Notes: generated by a model from the sequence alone, not told the origin. DNA of 64,000 bases from Beroe forskalii (GCA_011033025.1 WFMF01000067.1:434001-498000); one strand, 5' to 3'. Positions 1 through 12,721 are shown, counted from the stretch's first letter. Numbers and translations: made by a program.

Positions 1-139
1 CACCAAAACCGTTGGACGGTTGGTCTAGTAACCCCCCGCGGGTTTGGATGTGACAACAGAACCTGAAAAGAGACAAAATGGGCTGATCACATCCAAACCA
101 GCGGGGGGTTACTAGACCAACCGTCCAACGGTTTTGGTG
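1..139. mobile_element. Palindromic MITE / foldback element
   Basis: Bases 1-53 and 87-139 are inverted copies of each other with one mismatch (gcggg against gctgg in the shared orientation), around a 33-base loop. The outer end reads caccaaaaccgttggacg. There is no coding capacity. The left end coincides with the window edge, so the element may continue leftwards and no target-site duplication can be judged. Near-perfect arms imply recent insertion or strong hairpin maintenance. Confidence 0.8.
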
Positions 140-1780
140 GTGTATAAACTACTATGGTATAATTCAAAATACCTTTCGATGTAATTCATAAATTTTTCGT
201 CCTGGGTAAATTTTGCACTTTTAACGAGAACTAAATGTTCCTGTTTGGTTCAGTTGCGTCATGAAGCCTTGTTTCCACAAGCTTCGATAAACTCGGCTTC
301 ACCTCGTGAAAAAATTCTTCATGACACAAGTTTTAGCCTATTCTACATCATATCAAGTCCAAAATAAGCTAATAACATAATAAACATATTTTACAAGCAG
401 CGAAATTGAGCAACCTATTTTTGGAAAATTTGAGATTGAATAAATACCTAATAATGTAAAACAATACGATTCGAAGTTATTAATAACATAGAATAAAAGC
501 TAAATATCGTCACAAATATAGAATATTGAGCAACCAGTATTTAATTTAGATTACATATTATACATTATAACATATCAAGATTCAAAACTCCAGGCATAAA
601 AATGTAGCACAAATTAGCAATCCACTGTATATAATTGTGATGGGCAACCCAATAAAGCTAAAACTAACCACAGCATAGATTATTGAACGCATGACTTTCC
701 ACTAGAAATAGTTAAACCTATGCCTATAACAAATATAAAGCAAAATTTCGCAAAGTCAAACCAAATACTCATGCTTCAACGTTCATGGCAGACCAAACCT
801 GTTCAAAGTTGCAATTATAATATTAGTTGTAACTGTAGTTTATGCAGAAAGCTTTAAAACTTTATCCAGTCAATATTACTGATATTTGATAGAGGTTGCA
901 ATGCTTAACGAGGGATATTCATATGGTGAAAGAATTGGAGATTTTTCGGAAAAACTTTTGCACAACAAAAATCTCGCCAAGACCACAATTTCTATGGTAC
1001 TAGGTATATCTATATTAATCATTTGTAGGCTCTAACCTCAATTTTTGCGATTGTAGAAGAAAATCTACACATTTTCGCCCTACCAAAACTTGAACACCAC
1101 AATTATCATAGCATACATAAATATCCCTTGTATTAAAAAAACTTTCCCACACGTGGTTGGGAAATTCGGACACAACCGATTTCTAAATTGATATAATAAT
1201 ATGATCTATCAGTTTTCATGCTGTTACTGATTATAGACTGGTTGTCACATACGAAAGATAGGCGGTAGTCAGGAGTAATCATTTCATCATGTCCTGAATC
1301 TCATTGTATGAAATCACTTCAACCGACTATTTTTCATGTGCAATCTAAGCTAATAATAAACATGCTGATATAATTTATGCTGACTAATGATTATAATATT
1401 AGCATGCTATTTGTAGTACAAAATATTAATGGCAATCCTTGTCGAGGTGGATTATTGAATCAAGTGATTCAGACAGTATTTGCCAGTTAGTGTACATTCT
1501 GATCATCAATACTTGAGCAGACACAAACTTTACAACAGTGAAATGAATTTTCAAATTATGGAGGGGCAGGAAGGTCTGCATGGGCTGTGTGATTAAAAAA
1601 CCATTCATTGATTCTGAATTTTAATTCTAGATTTTGAATATGATTCATCATTCATTCTTCAAATAACAAGAACTTAGTCCAGATGAGCAGATAAGTATTG
1701 GAAGTGATGTTGTTATGTCAGAATGAGAACATTCTTTACAGGCTACCCTCTGAAATATTTGAATGTATTCTAGAACAAAT
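140..1780. other. AT-rich 3' flank of the TMEM45-like gene
   Basis: There are no convincing exons, RNA genes or tandem arrays. Short ORFs here have no family signature and are interrupted by frequent stops in AT-rich DNA. The part nearest 1780 should hold the 3' UTR of the minus-strand gene that ends at 1781; I could not see a clear AATAAA signal. Confidence 0.5.
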
Positions 1781-3729
1781 TTACTCTTCCTCCGAATCTA
1801 AGAGACCATTCATCTCCAAGGAATCGACATTGCTGCTGGTACCAAGGGGCCGGGGGTGGTGTCTCTTGTAGGATTTATCAGTCAGAGCTGCAACTACCAG
1901 CATTGTTAGGGCAACTCCAATGAAACTCCACCTGAAATAGGAAGATTGAGACACTTATTAAACAAACAGGTAACATAATCTGAACAATAAATGTGATATA
2001 AACACTCCACAGAAGTGTTGAAGAAATAATGTGGCCAATCAATTTGAGTGAACAATTCTGATTTGGTCAATGAACAACAATAGAACAATGATATGGTCAT
2101 TGGTCAGTGACATACCAAAAGAAAACATTGGCCAGTAAGGCATGAGCATGACTATCAGTAGCCCATCTTATGCCAGAAAACGGTGACAGGAGTATAAATG
2201 CAACCTGAAAGGGACAAGATGCATATTAGAATGGCAGGGATAAACTATATTAACACAGGAAAGAATTTTAATTTCCAACAACAAAATAGCTAAAAATTGG
2301 TAACTGGAAATAATTTGAGCATTCATAAAGCAATAATTTTTAAGTAAATCATTTTTTAATTTATATTCCACTTATTTTACCTCAATGAACCACAAGCCAT
2401 GTAAGAGGATAAGTAAGCAGCAGAAACAGGAACCAATAATCGAAGTTGGATTGAACAAGCAATAGACCAGACTGGCAGCAATTGCCATCCCACTATATGC
2501 AATCAGCTTGTGACACTGAGAAATAATTTTAGATTAACTTATACATAGGTCAAGTTTGCATCATGTTGAGATACATTAAAAAGATGATATTGTGTAAGGA
2601 TTACATATGAAATTGATTGAAACAATAGATCAAAATTCAAAACACAAAACTAGAAGTTTTTTGGTTTATTAGTTGATCTTTACCTCTGCATCTAAAACTG
2701 GCCTCCCTTGGAAGTGAGAATAAAAGAGAGATGCTTCAATAATGTAGGCAAATATGTATGACATGTGTGAGATTGTTCTCCCACGAGTGCCATACTTCAC
2801 ACACTGAAAATGCAATATAAGATTGATATGATATATACTGATATATGTACTAATATTTACTAATTAATTATACTGTTGAGATATGCTATGCCCGAGAATT
2901 TTGATAATAGTAAGATAACTTTAGAAAATCAACATAGAAAATTCTTAAAGAGGCTGAAAGAGGGCTCAATAATTAACAATTATGGCACCAAATTCCATAG
3001 ACTTACTAAGATATCAAAGACCCCAGTGAGTAAGAAAATCAAGTACATTGTGAAATGTTGCCAGTCACCGTATGAAGAATGGATCATTTCTTCCTGAAAA
3101 TTCCAGAAGCTCGTCAACAATTCCAAAAATTGATCAATGAATTTTTCAATAGAGTTTTCTACAGTGGATTCAATTCTGAAGTCAAATATGAAGAAAAAAG
3201 TAATCTTAAAGCCTAGAATAATTCGATATTCATGTTTCATACATTCAAGAATAATCATTTATTTCCATTTGACTTTCGTCATTCAGAAACATCTTACATT
3301 GCCATGAAGAACGAGCACCCACTTTGAACTGTAACATTCTGAGATCATACCACCCACGCATAAGAATATCTTGGCCAAACCCTCGCGAAATGTACTAAAA
3401 TTATTCTGATGATTGTGTGTACCTGAAAAGTTAGCTGGTAATTAGAAATGTACACTAATTCATAAATTGTAATATCATTCCACTACCTTGGTCATTTGAG
3501 GAAATGCAACTTTACCAAACTTCAATCATGGAAGACTAAACAACTTCTTCCTAGGTGCTATAACTATAGGTATACAACTACATTTTTTCCTAATATTAAT
3601 AATATAATTATGTACTTAAAAAATGAAACTACCTCTTTTATGATAGAGCTTTATTGTGTTGTAGAAATACCAGCAGCCAAGGACAAAGAATGTTGATCCA
3701 GGAAATATGTGAGCATAAAAGTTCCCCAT
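1781..3729 (-). CDS. TMEM45: TMEM45-family multi-pass membrane protein, 7 coding exons
   Basis: Seven minus-strand exons join in phase to give about 267 residues, close to the usual ~275: 3729-3633, 3422-3298, 3093-3007, 2803-2684, 2515-2381, 2204-2116 and 1931-1781. Every intron is GT..AG with a good pyrimidine tract, and junction phases match (1,0,0,0,0,2). The start MGNFYAHIFPGSTFFVLG mirrors the TMEM45 N-terminus. Residues W85-Q86-H87 lie in the family motif GDWQHFTMYLIF. Exon 4 has LFYSHFQGRPVLD, exon 5 ends HGLWFIE, and the tail ends NGLLDSEEE, like the acidic tail of vertebrate TMEM45A/B. About six or seven hydrophobic spans are seen. The family (DUF716) is a polytopic membrane protein of poorly known role. 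The start is chosen because it aligns with the family N-terminus. The gene looks intact. Confidence 0.9.
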
Positions 3730-4812
3730 TGTTAACAGATGTTTGCAACTTTGTTATCATTATTATTTAACATTCATTATTATGCTGCTGAGTATCTTTA
3801 TGCAGTTATTAATGATTGAAATATAAATTAGATGCTCAATGATAGATGTCACCTGATTAATTTTGTCATTGCATATGAAATCAGGGGACATCGATGATCA
3901 ATCAATCCAATACAATAAGTAAATTGGATGAAAGCAACCTTGGTCACTTTACTAAGGCTAAAAAATTGTTTTAAACTTACAACACAACACATAATATTAA
4001 CGTTACAAAGAAACAAATTATATTGACAAACATACGTCAATTCAAGCAGCAAAGAGTCGTCTTTGCACAGTAATTAGAATTTGCCTTTTCTCGTCTAGCC
4101 TAGGTAATTAGAAGTTAATCATAAAATCAAGACACTCAATGAAAGTTTTTAATGGGTCATAATAAGCTAATAAGAAGACTCGTTAACACAGGTCTGTTGG
4201 TCCCATTTGAACTTTTTCTTAATTAAAGAAGTGACCATAATAAAAATATGTTTATTAGGCTAAGCCAAATGGACGCCTTGTTAAGAAATTCTCAGAAGTA
4301 GTTGTTATGATCTTTATTTTGTAAAGTCTGTTTTGTTAGCTGACTTCAAAGTTGTTACATTGTTGTTTTCAAATTCTAATTACGTTCACAATGCCATATA
4401 ATTATTAAAACAATTTTATGGAGCTTTTTCTAATTTGAACTCAGCAGAAGGGTTAACCAACACTTAATAAACAGGCTTTCAAAACCTTAGCCCAGAAATT
4501 TATACTTTTACAAGCTATGCCCACTTTGCTTGAAGGTAGGCATGAATCATATCAGATTCAGCTTTTCCAAATTCTAGAAGATTCAATTTGTAGAAAGGTC
4601 CATGAAAGCATGAGTGTTATTTTGGTAGGAATATTTAATTTTGAAATGATAATTGGATTGTACCAGGATTCTTTCTATAATATTATCAGTGTTGGATTTA
4701 TTCACGGCAATCAAGTATAATAAAGTAATATCGATCATGAACAGAACCTTTCGGCAATATAGCTCTGTTAGAAGGATGAATCTACTTCAAAGAGCTACAA
4801 CTCTTCAAATAT
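3730..4812. other. 5' flank of the TMEM45-like gene, no feature seen
   Basis: AT-rich DNA between the TMEM45-like start codon and the 64-bp array. It must include the promoter of the minus-strand gene, and possibly a 5' UTR exon. I see no TATA box, CpG-rich stretch or coding exon that can be defended. Confidence 0.45.
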
Positions 4813-5267
4813 AGTTGTAATTCCAGCAAAGTGACTCCCCAGGTGCTGTGCATCAAGAGACGGGTGATAGCGGTGGGTTGTAATTCCAGCAAAGTGACTC
4901 CCCCAGGTGCTGTGCATCAAAAGACGGGTGATAGCGGTGGGTTGTAATTCCAGCAAAGTGACTCCCCCAGGTGCTATGCATCAAGAGATGGGTGATAGTG
5001 GTGGGTTGTAATTCCAGCAAAGTGACTCCCCCAGGTGCTATGCATCAAGAGATGGGTGATAGTGGTGGGTTGTAATTCCAGCAAAGTGACTCCCCCAGGT
5101 GCTGTGCATCAAAAGACAGGTGGTAGCGATGGGTTCTAATTCCAGCAAAGTGACTCCCCCAGGTGCTGTGCATCAAGAGACGGGTTTAGCAGTGGGTTGT
5201 AATTCCAGCAAAGTGACTCCCCCAGGTACTGTGCATCAAGAGACGGGTGATAGCGGTGGGTTCTAAT
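4813..5267. repeat. 64-bp satellite array, left segment
   Basis: About seven tandem copies of a ~64-bp unit containing ttccagcaaagtgactcccc and gtgcatcaagagacgggtg. Successive cgggtg words fall 64 bases apart (4861, 4925). Copies differ by point changes (agacggg/agatggg, gctgtgc/gctatgc). The array stops abruptly at 5267 inside a unit and resumes in the same orientation at 11156, where the inserted element ends. Confidence 0.93.
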
Positions 5268-6228
5268 AAGGAATTATACTTTTGGATCCGGAGTGGTAAG
5301 GACGCATACTTGTGGGAGTGGTTTGGTATGAGATTCGGCATCCGCGCGCGCGGTTTTAGTTCAAATATGTAAACAAACTGAAACTGGAACGCTCCTGCAC
5401 GTGCAGTTCACACCAACTTCACCTTCAGAAGCATGCCCTAAATTCTTATCACCAGGAGTAGCTATAATCGAAATACCTAAATACGTAACCACTCCCGCAA
5501 GAATGCCGTTAGTGTGTTACTACTGAGCAATGATAACACGGCTGTGTGTATCACACCATACCACTCCCTCAATCACCCATTATCGTGTAGAACGGATATT
5601 TCTGCTAAATATTGGAATGACTGTATCTAACCACTCCCTCAATCAACCTTTATCGTATAATGACCGAATGTAAATGTATAATGTACATTAGGGAATACAC
5701 ACACACCTAACACACTCTTACACACAATATAGGTACGACATCTATCCTGGCCAAATTTTAATTTTCAGTTTTCAAAAAAAACGAAAGGTTTGAAAAAATA
5801 TACGAAAAAGTTGGGAATTTTTCCTGGGAACCAAGAACGATTTACCTTTCCGGTACCAACACCAATTTTCGATAAAATCCAACCTCAAGTGGTTAGGATC
5901 ACGTGATAGCGGTCAGTGCCACACAAGCAAATGAGCGATCAGTACTATGCATTGGACCACTGGGACAAAACCTGACAGGCAGACGATAAAATTCCACTCC
6001 ACTCTTTGGGCTGTCTTTCGATAACTTATCACGTTTACTGGAGGATAGTTCTTGCTACCTTAACCCCACTACCAGTCCCCAATGAGCTGACTGCAAGTGC
6101 ATGATTTTGACGATAAATTGCTTTTGAGTTTGGAAATGCTAGTTAATTTTACGTAGTACACGCCTCACGACACAATTCTTATTCATTTGATTATTTTAGC
6201 ATTCCGGTTATCTGTACCATTTGCTATG
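5268..6228 (+). repeat. Left terminal inverted repeat (961 bp)
   Basis: Reverse complement of 10267-11155 over nearly its whole length, from aaggaattata at the outer end to accatttgctatg at the inner end. It is ~70 bp longer than the right arm, because the left arm has an extra segment near 5580-5650 bounded by two copies of accactccctcaatca. It includes a (CG)n-like stretch gcgcgcgcgg. Confidence 0.9.
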
Positions 6229-6478
6229 TGTCAGAGTTAAGTGGTGTCAGAGTGAAGTGGTGTCAGAGTGAAGTACTGAAGTATTGACAGTGTGAAGTGG
6301 TGTCAGATTGAAGTCGTGTCAGAGTGAAGTGGTATCAGAGTGAAGTGGTATCAGAGTGAAGTGGTATCAGAGTGAAGTGGTGTCTGAGTGAAGTTGTGTC
6401 AGTGTGAAGTGGTGTCAGAATGAAGTGGTGTCAGTGTGAAGTGGTTTCAGAATAAAGTGGTGTCAGAGTGAATTGGTG
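6229..6478. repeat. 16-bp minisatellite
   Basis: About fifteen imperfect copies of ggtgtcagagtgaagt immediately inside the left inverted arm of the 5.9-kb element. Variants include ggtatcagag and ggtgtcagtg. Confidence 0.85.
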
Positions 6479-8050
6479 ATGCTAATTTGAAAGAGACTAT
6501 TGGGAAGGAAAAAGTATTTAGTAACTGAATATAAAGTCTCTTGAAAAATTAAGACGACCAGACAATTTATGGCGACCGGATATTGTTGCTTGAAGTCGAG
6601 GATAGCTTCCATCGAGGCAACATCTAAGAAATAGGTATAAACGCTTCAAAAAGGAAAGCTTTGTACAATGACAGATAAACTATCCACTGTAGGTCAGTAT
6701 AAATAGGCTACCATGGTACCGTGTCAGGCGTCGCGCGATGCTGTCACGTGATATCCAACGTCACCATGGGCACGTGATAGCTGAGGAGTGAGGAAAATTC
6801 TTCGAATAGCTACTCTAGGAACAGTTTCAGAAAAAATAAACATTGTTAATGCTGTTCTGTGTTATATGGATTGTAAACGGTGAACATAATAGTGCGTTCG
6901 GAAAAGATTGTCACTTGCAATTTTCTGGAGAAACGGCTGCCGGGAGTGACTTTTTGATGTGATATTCGTTTTTTTCAGACATTTTTGGATTAAAATAATC
7001 GGGTTTTACCGATAACTAAGTTTTCTTAGCCCATTCTAGGGCGGATTCAAATTTCTAATTATTTGCTCCACTGTACGAAACTGACCACAAATTTCGTTGT
7101 CAAAGAAAACGCGCTATCAACGGACCCAAGAAGTGTGAGATAATCAAAATGAGGCTGCTGCAGCACACGTGGATGCTTACTGGAACAAATGAACTGTTTT
7201 TCGTCGAGTTGAAATAATCTTAAGGGGGTGCTTTGACCTCAAAAAGGATATGCTCCAGATAGGGCAATTGCAACTTTTGCTCGGACAATTGCCCAGAAAA
7301 ATAACATTTAAATAACTTAATATGTTCGGGTATCGTGTTAGGCTATTAGTTCAGACCCTTCCGTACACGGGACAACCATTTTTGAGATTTTGAGTTATTG
7401 TCTTAACTTCAGAAACGTGTGTGCAAGATGTGTACTGCATTATCGGTTACTGAACTGTTAAATTTGCCACTTTTAGCTCTAATCTTCATCAATCATACAG
7501 GGTTAAATTGTACAGAAATTTGCCCCGAATGTCAACGAATCATCCTATTCTTTAGTTTTGGACCTGAACGCCCTGAATATGTCCTGAATAGTGAAATCGG
7601 ACCACAAAAACATGGCCTAGAAGATGTATAATTCGCCGTACAGCGGAGCACCTGAAAACAATCAAAAAACTAGCTAGATGACCCACTCAAAAATCTTCGT
7701 TAACACTAAAAATTTGCAATTCAGTCTGGTAGAGACCCTTGTACTCGAATATGTCGAAATTTTGACATATCTGGTCATATTTGTCATTTTATGCCTGTAG
7801 TGACAATCATTTCCGAACGCCCTAATATAAACAAACTTCATACTTTCAGAAAGAATTCCTTCCAGTCCATCGGTTAACAAGTTACAAGGCTATTGTTTGT
7901 ATAAATTCATGATCATAGTACGTTATTATTGGCATTCTACTAAGCCACTGTCAATTTCCTGGTTTCACAAAACTTTATGTGATGACAAGTGGGGTGTAAG
8001 GTTCTTTTAGAGTTATTTGGTGGTTCTGAATTCTAAAGTCCTGGATACTG
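6479..8050. other. Unique-looking interior of the 5.9-kb element
   Basis: No conserved ORF or RNA gene. A 70-codon plus-strand ORF at 7419-7631 has no recognisable motif and is treated as chance. CACGTG words recur around 6750-6775. Confidence 0.5.
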
Positions 8051-8168
8051 AGTGAGTGAGTGAGTGAGGGAGGGAGGGAGGGATTGAGTGAGTGAGTGAG
8101 TAAGTGAGTGAGTAAGTGAGTGAGTGAGTGAGGGAGGGATTGTCGAGTGAGTGAGTGAGTGGGTGAGT
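8051..8168. repeat. (GAGT)n microsatellite with GAGG variants
   Basis: Near-continuous tetranucleotide repeat gagtgagtgagt with gagggaggg interruptions, inside the 5.9-kb element. Confidence 0.95.
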
Positions 8169-8644
8169 CCTGCATTCGAATACCACAGCCCTGAATCACT
8201 GAATCCGAATTTCGGACATTTTCAATTTCAATATTTACCTATTTCTTCACAGTTTACACCCTACATAGATTAAAACTAGTTGGTTCAATGGTTGATGAAG
8301 GGAATATGTAATAAACAGTCCATAAGAAATAGACGATACATAAAAACGTAAGTATAAAACGTTTAACTTGTAGAATTGAAAACCAATTAGTAATGGTATA
8401 TATAGTTCTCCAACCAAGGCTTTCTCACCTCACCTAGTCGGCTAGGAGAGAAAGCTGACTAATTAGCTAAACATTAATTAATTTCACTAAATAACTAATA
8501 AGTAATTAACATTTCCCAGTAAGAAATGAGAATACTGAAACGTTCATAATATCTTATCTAAAGCTCTTATCTAAACTGTTTTCCTTTATTGAAACTCTTC
8601 TTTTTACCAATTAAAATATTAACTGTTAATTCACATATTACGTA

Positions 8645-9360
8645 ATCCACCTCCACTATGCTTCACACAGCCTCCACCAGGCTACAACCAGCCACCACTA
8701 GGCCCTACACAGCCTCCACTCAACCTCCACTGGGCTCCGAGCAGCCTCCACTACCAGTGAAGGCTGAGTGGAGTCTAGTGTAGAGTGAGTGGAGCCTAGT
8801 GGAGGATGAGTGGAGGCTGAGTTGAGCCTAGTGGTCCACTAGGCTCCACAGAACTTCTCTAGGCTCTACAAAGCCCCCACTGGGATCCACTCAGCCTTTA
8901 CTAGGATCCACACAGCCTCCACTAGGCTCCGCTCAGCCTTCACTAGGCTCCGCTCAGCCTTCACTAGGCTCCACACAGCTTCTACTAGGCTCTACAAAGC
9001 CCCCACTGGGATCCACTCAGCCTTTACTAGGATCCACAGCCTCCACTAGGCTCCGCTCAGCCTTCACTAGGCTCCGCTCAGCCTTCGCTAGGCTCCACAC
9101 AGCTTCTACTAGGCTCAACAAAGCCCCCACTGGGATCCACTCAGCCTTTACTAGGATCCACACAGCCTCCACTAGGCTCCGCTCAGCCTTCACTAGGCTC
9201 CGCTCAGCCCCCACTGGGATCCACTCAGCCTTCACTAAGCTCTACAAAGCCCCCACTGGGATCCACAAGTTAGCCTTCACTAGGCTCCTCAGAGCCTCCA
9301 CTAGGCTCCACTATGCTACACACAGCCTCCACTTGGCTCCACTCAACCTTCACTAGGCAA
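8645..9360. repeat. 21-bp minisatellite with ~124-bp higher-order pattern
   Basis: Tandem copies of a unit like cactaggctccactcagcct, most on the plus strand, with an inverted patch at 8755-8835 (gaggctgagtggagcctagt). A longer pattern recurs: cacacagcttctactaggct at about 8972 and 9096, 124 bases apart. Minus-strand ORFs such as 9017-9235 are by-products of the repeat. Confidence 0.9.
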
Positions 9361-9713
9361 TAAGAATTCTCAACATGTCGGGTTATGTTGCAGGAATCCA
9401 TGGAAATCCTTACTATTGATTTTATGCTGCAGTATCAGACTTATGTAGTGTGGATGCTTCGGTTTTAGGGCTCCAAACAACAGTTTGATCGGACTACTTA
9501 GTACTTGAATGCATAAAACTTAAGGTAAGAGGTAATGAAATATCGTATTTGTTACTGTAGCCTTCTACTCTATTCAATGTGGATTTAGTCTCTGTTACAG
9601 CTTCTGGATAACGTCAAAATGTGAAGCAGACCTTGGGAATCGATTCAGCATTTTTAAAAAGCATATTATGGGTACCCAAAATGTTGCCAAAGTGGCTAAA
9701 AAGGTGTTTTATT

Positions 9714-9817
9714 TTTGGCAAACTTTGGCAAACTTTGGCAAATGCTTCCACTTTTTTGGAGTTTGCCAAAAAAAAGTGTTTGCCAAAGTTTGCCATAGTT
9801 TGCCAAAGTTTGCCTTA
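9714..9817. repeat. ttggcaaac / gtttgccaa hairpin
   Basis: Left part carries three copies of tttggcaaac. The right part carries the reverse complement gtttgccaaa three to four times, around a short centre cttttttggag. It would fold into a long hairpin. Overlapping ORFs on both strands are artefacts of this symmetry. Confidence 0.8.
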
Positions 9818-10266
9818 CCCCCTCCCCTAAAACCATGTTCTACCCTACTAAAACCGACAATTCTAGGTCGGTTAGAGTGGTCATTTATAACTTTTCCTCA
9901 AATAGAAGCTGAGATATCGGTGATTCATTTTTTGGCCACTGCCCAAAATGGGCGTGGCCAAAAAATGGGTTTCCGCATCGAAAATTTTTGAAACTTTTTT
10001 TTGGTATATATTTGACCTATATGCTATCGGATCCAACCCTCAAACCTAGATTAAGATTTATTTCACACCCATGTTTGGTATAGCCCTTACTAATAGCTCA
10101 TATCAAGGAGCCTTAGGAGAATTCGGATATGGTAGACTGAATTTTTCATCGGCGGGTTATGAAAATCGTATTCACGTTTTAAGTTATCGCTTTTTAAAAC
10201 ACCAAAACTTCAGCCCAATTACACTGTCATCATAATCGGAACTTCTTCATTCTTGGATATGATAGG

Positions 10267-11155
10267 CATAGCAAATGGTACAGATAACCGGAATGCTAAA
10301 ATAATCAAATGAATAAGAATTGTGTCGTGAGGCGTGTACTACGTAAAATTAATTGGCATTTCCAAACTCAAAAGCAATTTATCGTCAAAATCATGCACTT
10401 GCAGTCAGCTCATTGGGGACTGGTAGTGGGGTTAAGGTAGCAAGAACTATCCTCCAGTAAACGTGATAAGTTATCGAAAGACAGCCCAAAGAGTGGAGTG
10501 GAATTTTATCGTCTGCCTGTCAGGTTTTGTCCCAGTGGTCCGATGCATAGTACTGATCGCTCATTTGCTTGTGGCACTGACCGCTATCACGTGATCCTAA
10601 CCACTTGAGGTTGGATTTTATCGAAAATTGGTGTTGGTACCGGAAAGGTAAATCGTTCTTGGTTCCCAGGAAAAATTCCCAACTTTTTCATATATTTTTT
10701 CAAACCTTTCGTTTTTTTTTGAAAACTGAAAATTAAAATTTGGCCAGGATAGATGTCGTACCTATATCGTGTGAAAGAGTGTGTTAGGTGTGTGTGTATT
10801 CCGTAATGTACATTATACATTTACATTCGGTCATTATACGATAAAGGTGATTGAGGGAGTGGTATGGTATGATACACACAGCCGTGTTATCATTGCTCAG
10901 TAGTAACACACTAACGGCATTCTTGCGGGAGTGGTTACGTATTTAGGTATTTCGATTATAGCTGCTCCTGGTGATAAGAATTTAGGGCATGCTTCTGAAG
11001 GTGAAGTTGGTGTGAACGGCACGTGCTGGAGCGTTCCAGTTTCAGTTTGTTTACATATTTGAACTAAAACCGCGCGCGCGGACGCCGAATCTCATACCAA
11101 ACCACTCTCACAAGTATGCGTCCTTACCACTCCGGATCCAAAAGTATAATTCCTT
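10267..11155 (-). repeat. Right terminal inverted repeat (889 bp)
   Basis: Reverse complement of 5268-6228, with the same inner end catagcaaatggtacag and outer end gtataattcctt. Small differences show the arms have diverged slightly since insertion. ORFs in the arms occur in both copies and have no motif. Confidence 0.9.
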
Positions 11156-12594
11156 ATTCCAGCAAAGTGACTCCCCAAGGTGCTGTGCATCAAGAGATGG
11201 GTGGTAGTGATGGATTCTAATTCCAGCAAAGTGACTCCCCCAGGTGCTATGCATCAAGAAACAGGTGATAGCGGCAGGTTTTAATTCCAGCAAAGTGATT
11301 CCCCCAGGTGCTATGCATCAAGAGACGGGTGGTATCGGTGTGTTGTAATTCAGCAAAGCAAAGTGCTGTAATCGGTAAAGTGACTCCCTCAGGTGCTATG
11401 CATCAAGAGACGGGTGATAGTGGTGGGTTGTAATTCCAGCAAAGTGACTCCCTCAAGTGCTGTGCATCAAAAGACGGGTGGTAGCGATGGATTCTAATTC
11501 CAGCAAAGTGACTCCCCAAGGTGCTATGCATCAAGAAACAGGTGATAGCGGTGGGTTTTAATTCCAGATGGATATCAAGAGACGGGTGGTATCGGTGTGT
11601 TGTAATTCCAGCAAAGTGACTCCCCAAGGTGCTATGCATCAAGAAACAGGTGATAGCGGTGGGTTTTAATTCCAGCAAAGTGATTCCCCCAGGTGCTATG
11701 CATCAAGAGACGGGTGGTATCGGTGTGTTGTAATTCCAGCAAAGTGACTCCCCCAGGTGCTATGCATCAAGAGATGGGTGATAGTGGTGGGTTGTAATTC
11801 CAGCAAAGTGACTCCCCCAGGTGCTATGCATCAAGAGATGGGTGATAGTGGTGGGTTGTAATTCCCCCAGGTGCTGTGCATCAAAAGACGGGTGGTAGCG
11901 ATGGGTTCTAATTCCAGCAAAGTGACTCCCCCAGGTGCTGTGCATCAAGAGACGGGTGATAGCGGTGGGTTGTAATTCCAGCAAAGTGACTCCAGGCAAC
12001 TGTGCATCAAGAGACGGGTGATAGCGGTGGTTCTTATTCCAGCAAAGTGACTCTAAGGTGCTGTGCATCAAGAGACGGTGATAGTGGTGGTTGTAATTCC
12101 AGCAAAGTGACTCCCAGGTGCTATGCATCAAGAGACGGCAGATAGCGGTGGGTTGTTATTCCAGCAAAGTGACTCTCAGGTGCTGTGCATCAAAAGACGG
12201 TGGTAGCGATGGATTCTAATTCCAGCAGTGACTCTAGGTGCTATGCATCAAGAAACAGGTGATAGCGGTGGTTTTAATCAGCAAAGTGATTCCCAGGTGC
12301 TATGCATCAAGAGACGGGTGGTATCGGTGTGTTGTAATTCCAGCAAAGTGACTCCCCCAGGTGCTATGCATCAAGAGACGGGTGATAGTGGTGGGTTGTA
12401 ATTCCAGCAAAGTGACTCCCTCAGGTGCTATGCATCAAGAGACGGGTGATAGTGGTGGGTTGTAATTCCAGCAAAGTGACTCTCTCAGGTGCTGTGCATC
12501 AAGAGACGAGTGATAGCGGTGGGTTGTAATTCCAGCAAAGTGACTCCCCCAGGTGCTGTGCATCAAGAGATGGGTGATAGCGGTGGGTTGGTTG
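11156..12594. repeat. 64-bp satellite array, right segment
   Basis: More than twenty copies of the unit seen at 4813-5267, in the same orientation, beginning mid-unit right at the transposon end. The stretch from about 11990 to 12300 is peppered with small deletions (for example gactctaaggtg in place of gactcccccaggtg). This could be local decay or reduced base-level accuracy. Confidence 0.92.
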
Positions 12595-12721
12595 CACGAC
12601 ATCTGTGTTTTCTGGGACAAGCAGCTGATGAGCAGCGATTTCAACATCATGCCGGACGAGTGGAGCGGCTGGCACGAGCACACTGAGGTGTACCATGCCC
12701 CTGGTAACCAAACGAGTAATG

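Larger units (their letters stand above)
5268..11155. mobile_element. Large non-autonomous DNA element with ~0.9-kb terminal inverted repeats
   Basis: The ends are aaggaattatactttt... and ...aaaagtataattcctt. They interrupt a 64-bp satellite unit exactly: left flank ..ggttcta-AT, right flank AT-tccagc, so removing the element and one AT restores the consensus unit. This gives precise borders and a 2-bp AT target-site duplication. The interior (6229-10266) has no credible ORF. It carries a 16-bp minisatellite, a GAGT microsatellite, a 21-bp minisatellite and a tttgcc hairpin. Length, simple-repeat core and long inverted arms resemble foldback-type or deletion-derivative transposons. The superfamily is unknown. 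Confidence 0.85.

Noticed and set aside
4813..5267. CRISPR-like direct repeats
   Set aside because: Contiguous satellite units without unique spacers, in a eukaryotic genome with introns.
9017..9235. ORF with AERSLVEAVW repeats
   Set aside because: Minisatellite translation on one strand only, with no start context.
5268..11155. Polinton/Maverick element
   Set aside because: Long inverted repeats fit, but there is no polymerase, integrase or capsid ORF, it is too short, and the AT duplication is 2 bp in place of 6.
11108..12711. Minus-strand ORFs with repeated HRYHPSLDAQHLG motif
   Set aside because: Translation of the 64-bp satellite; frame drifts with unit length and no conserved start exists.
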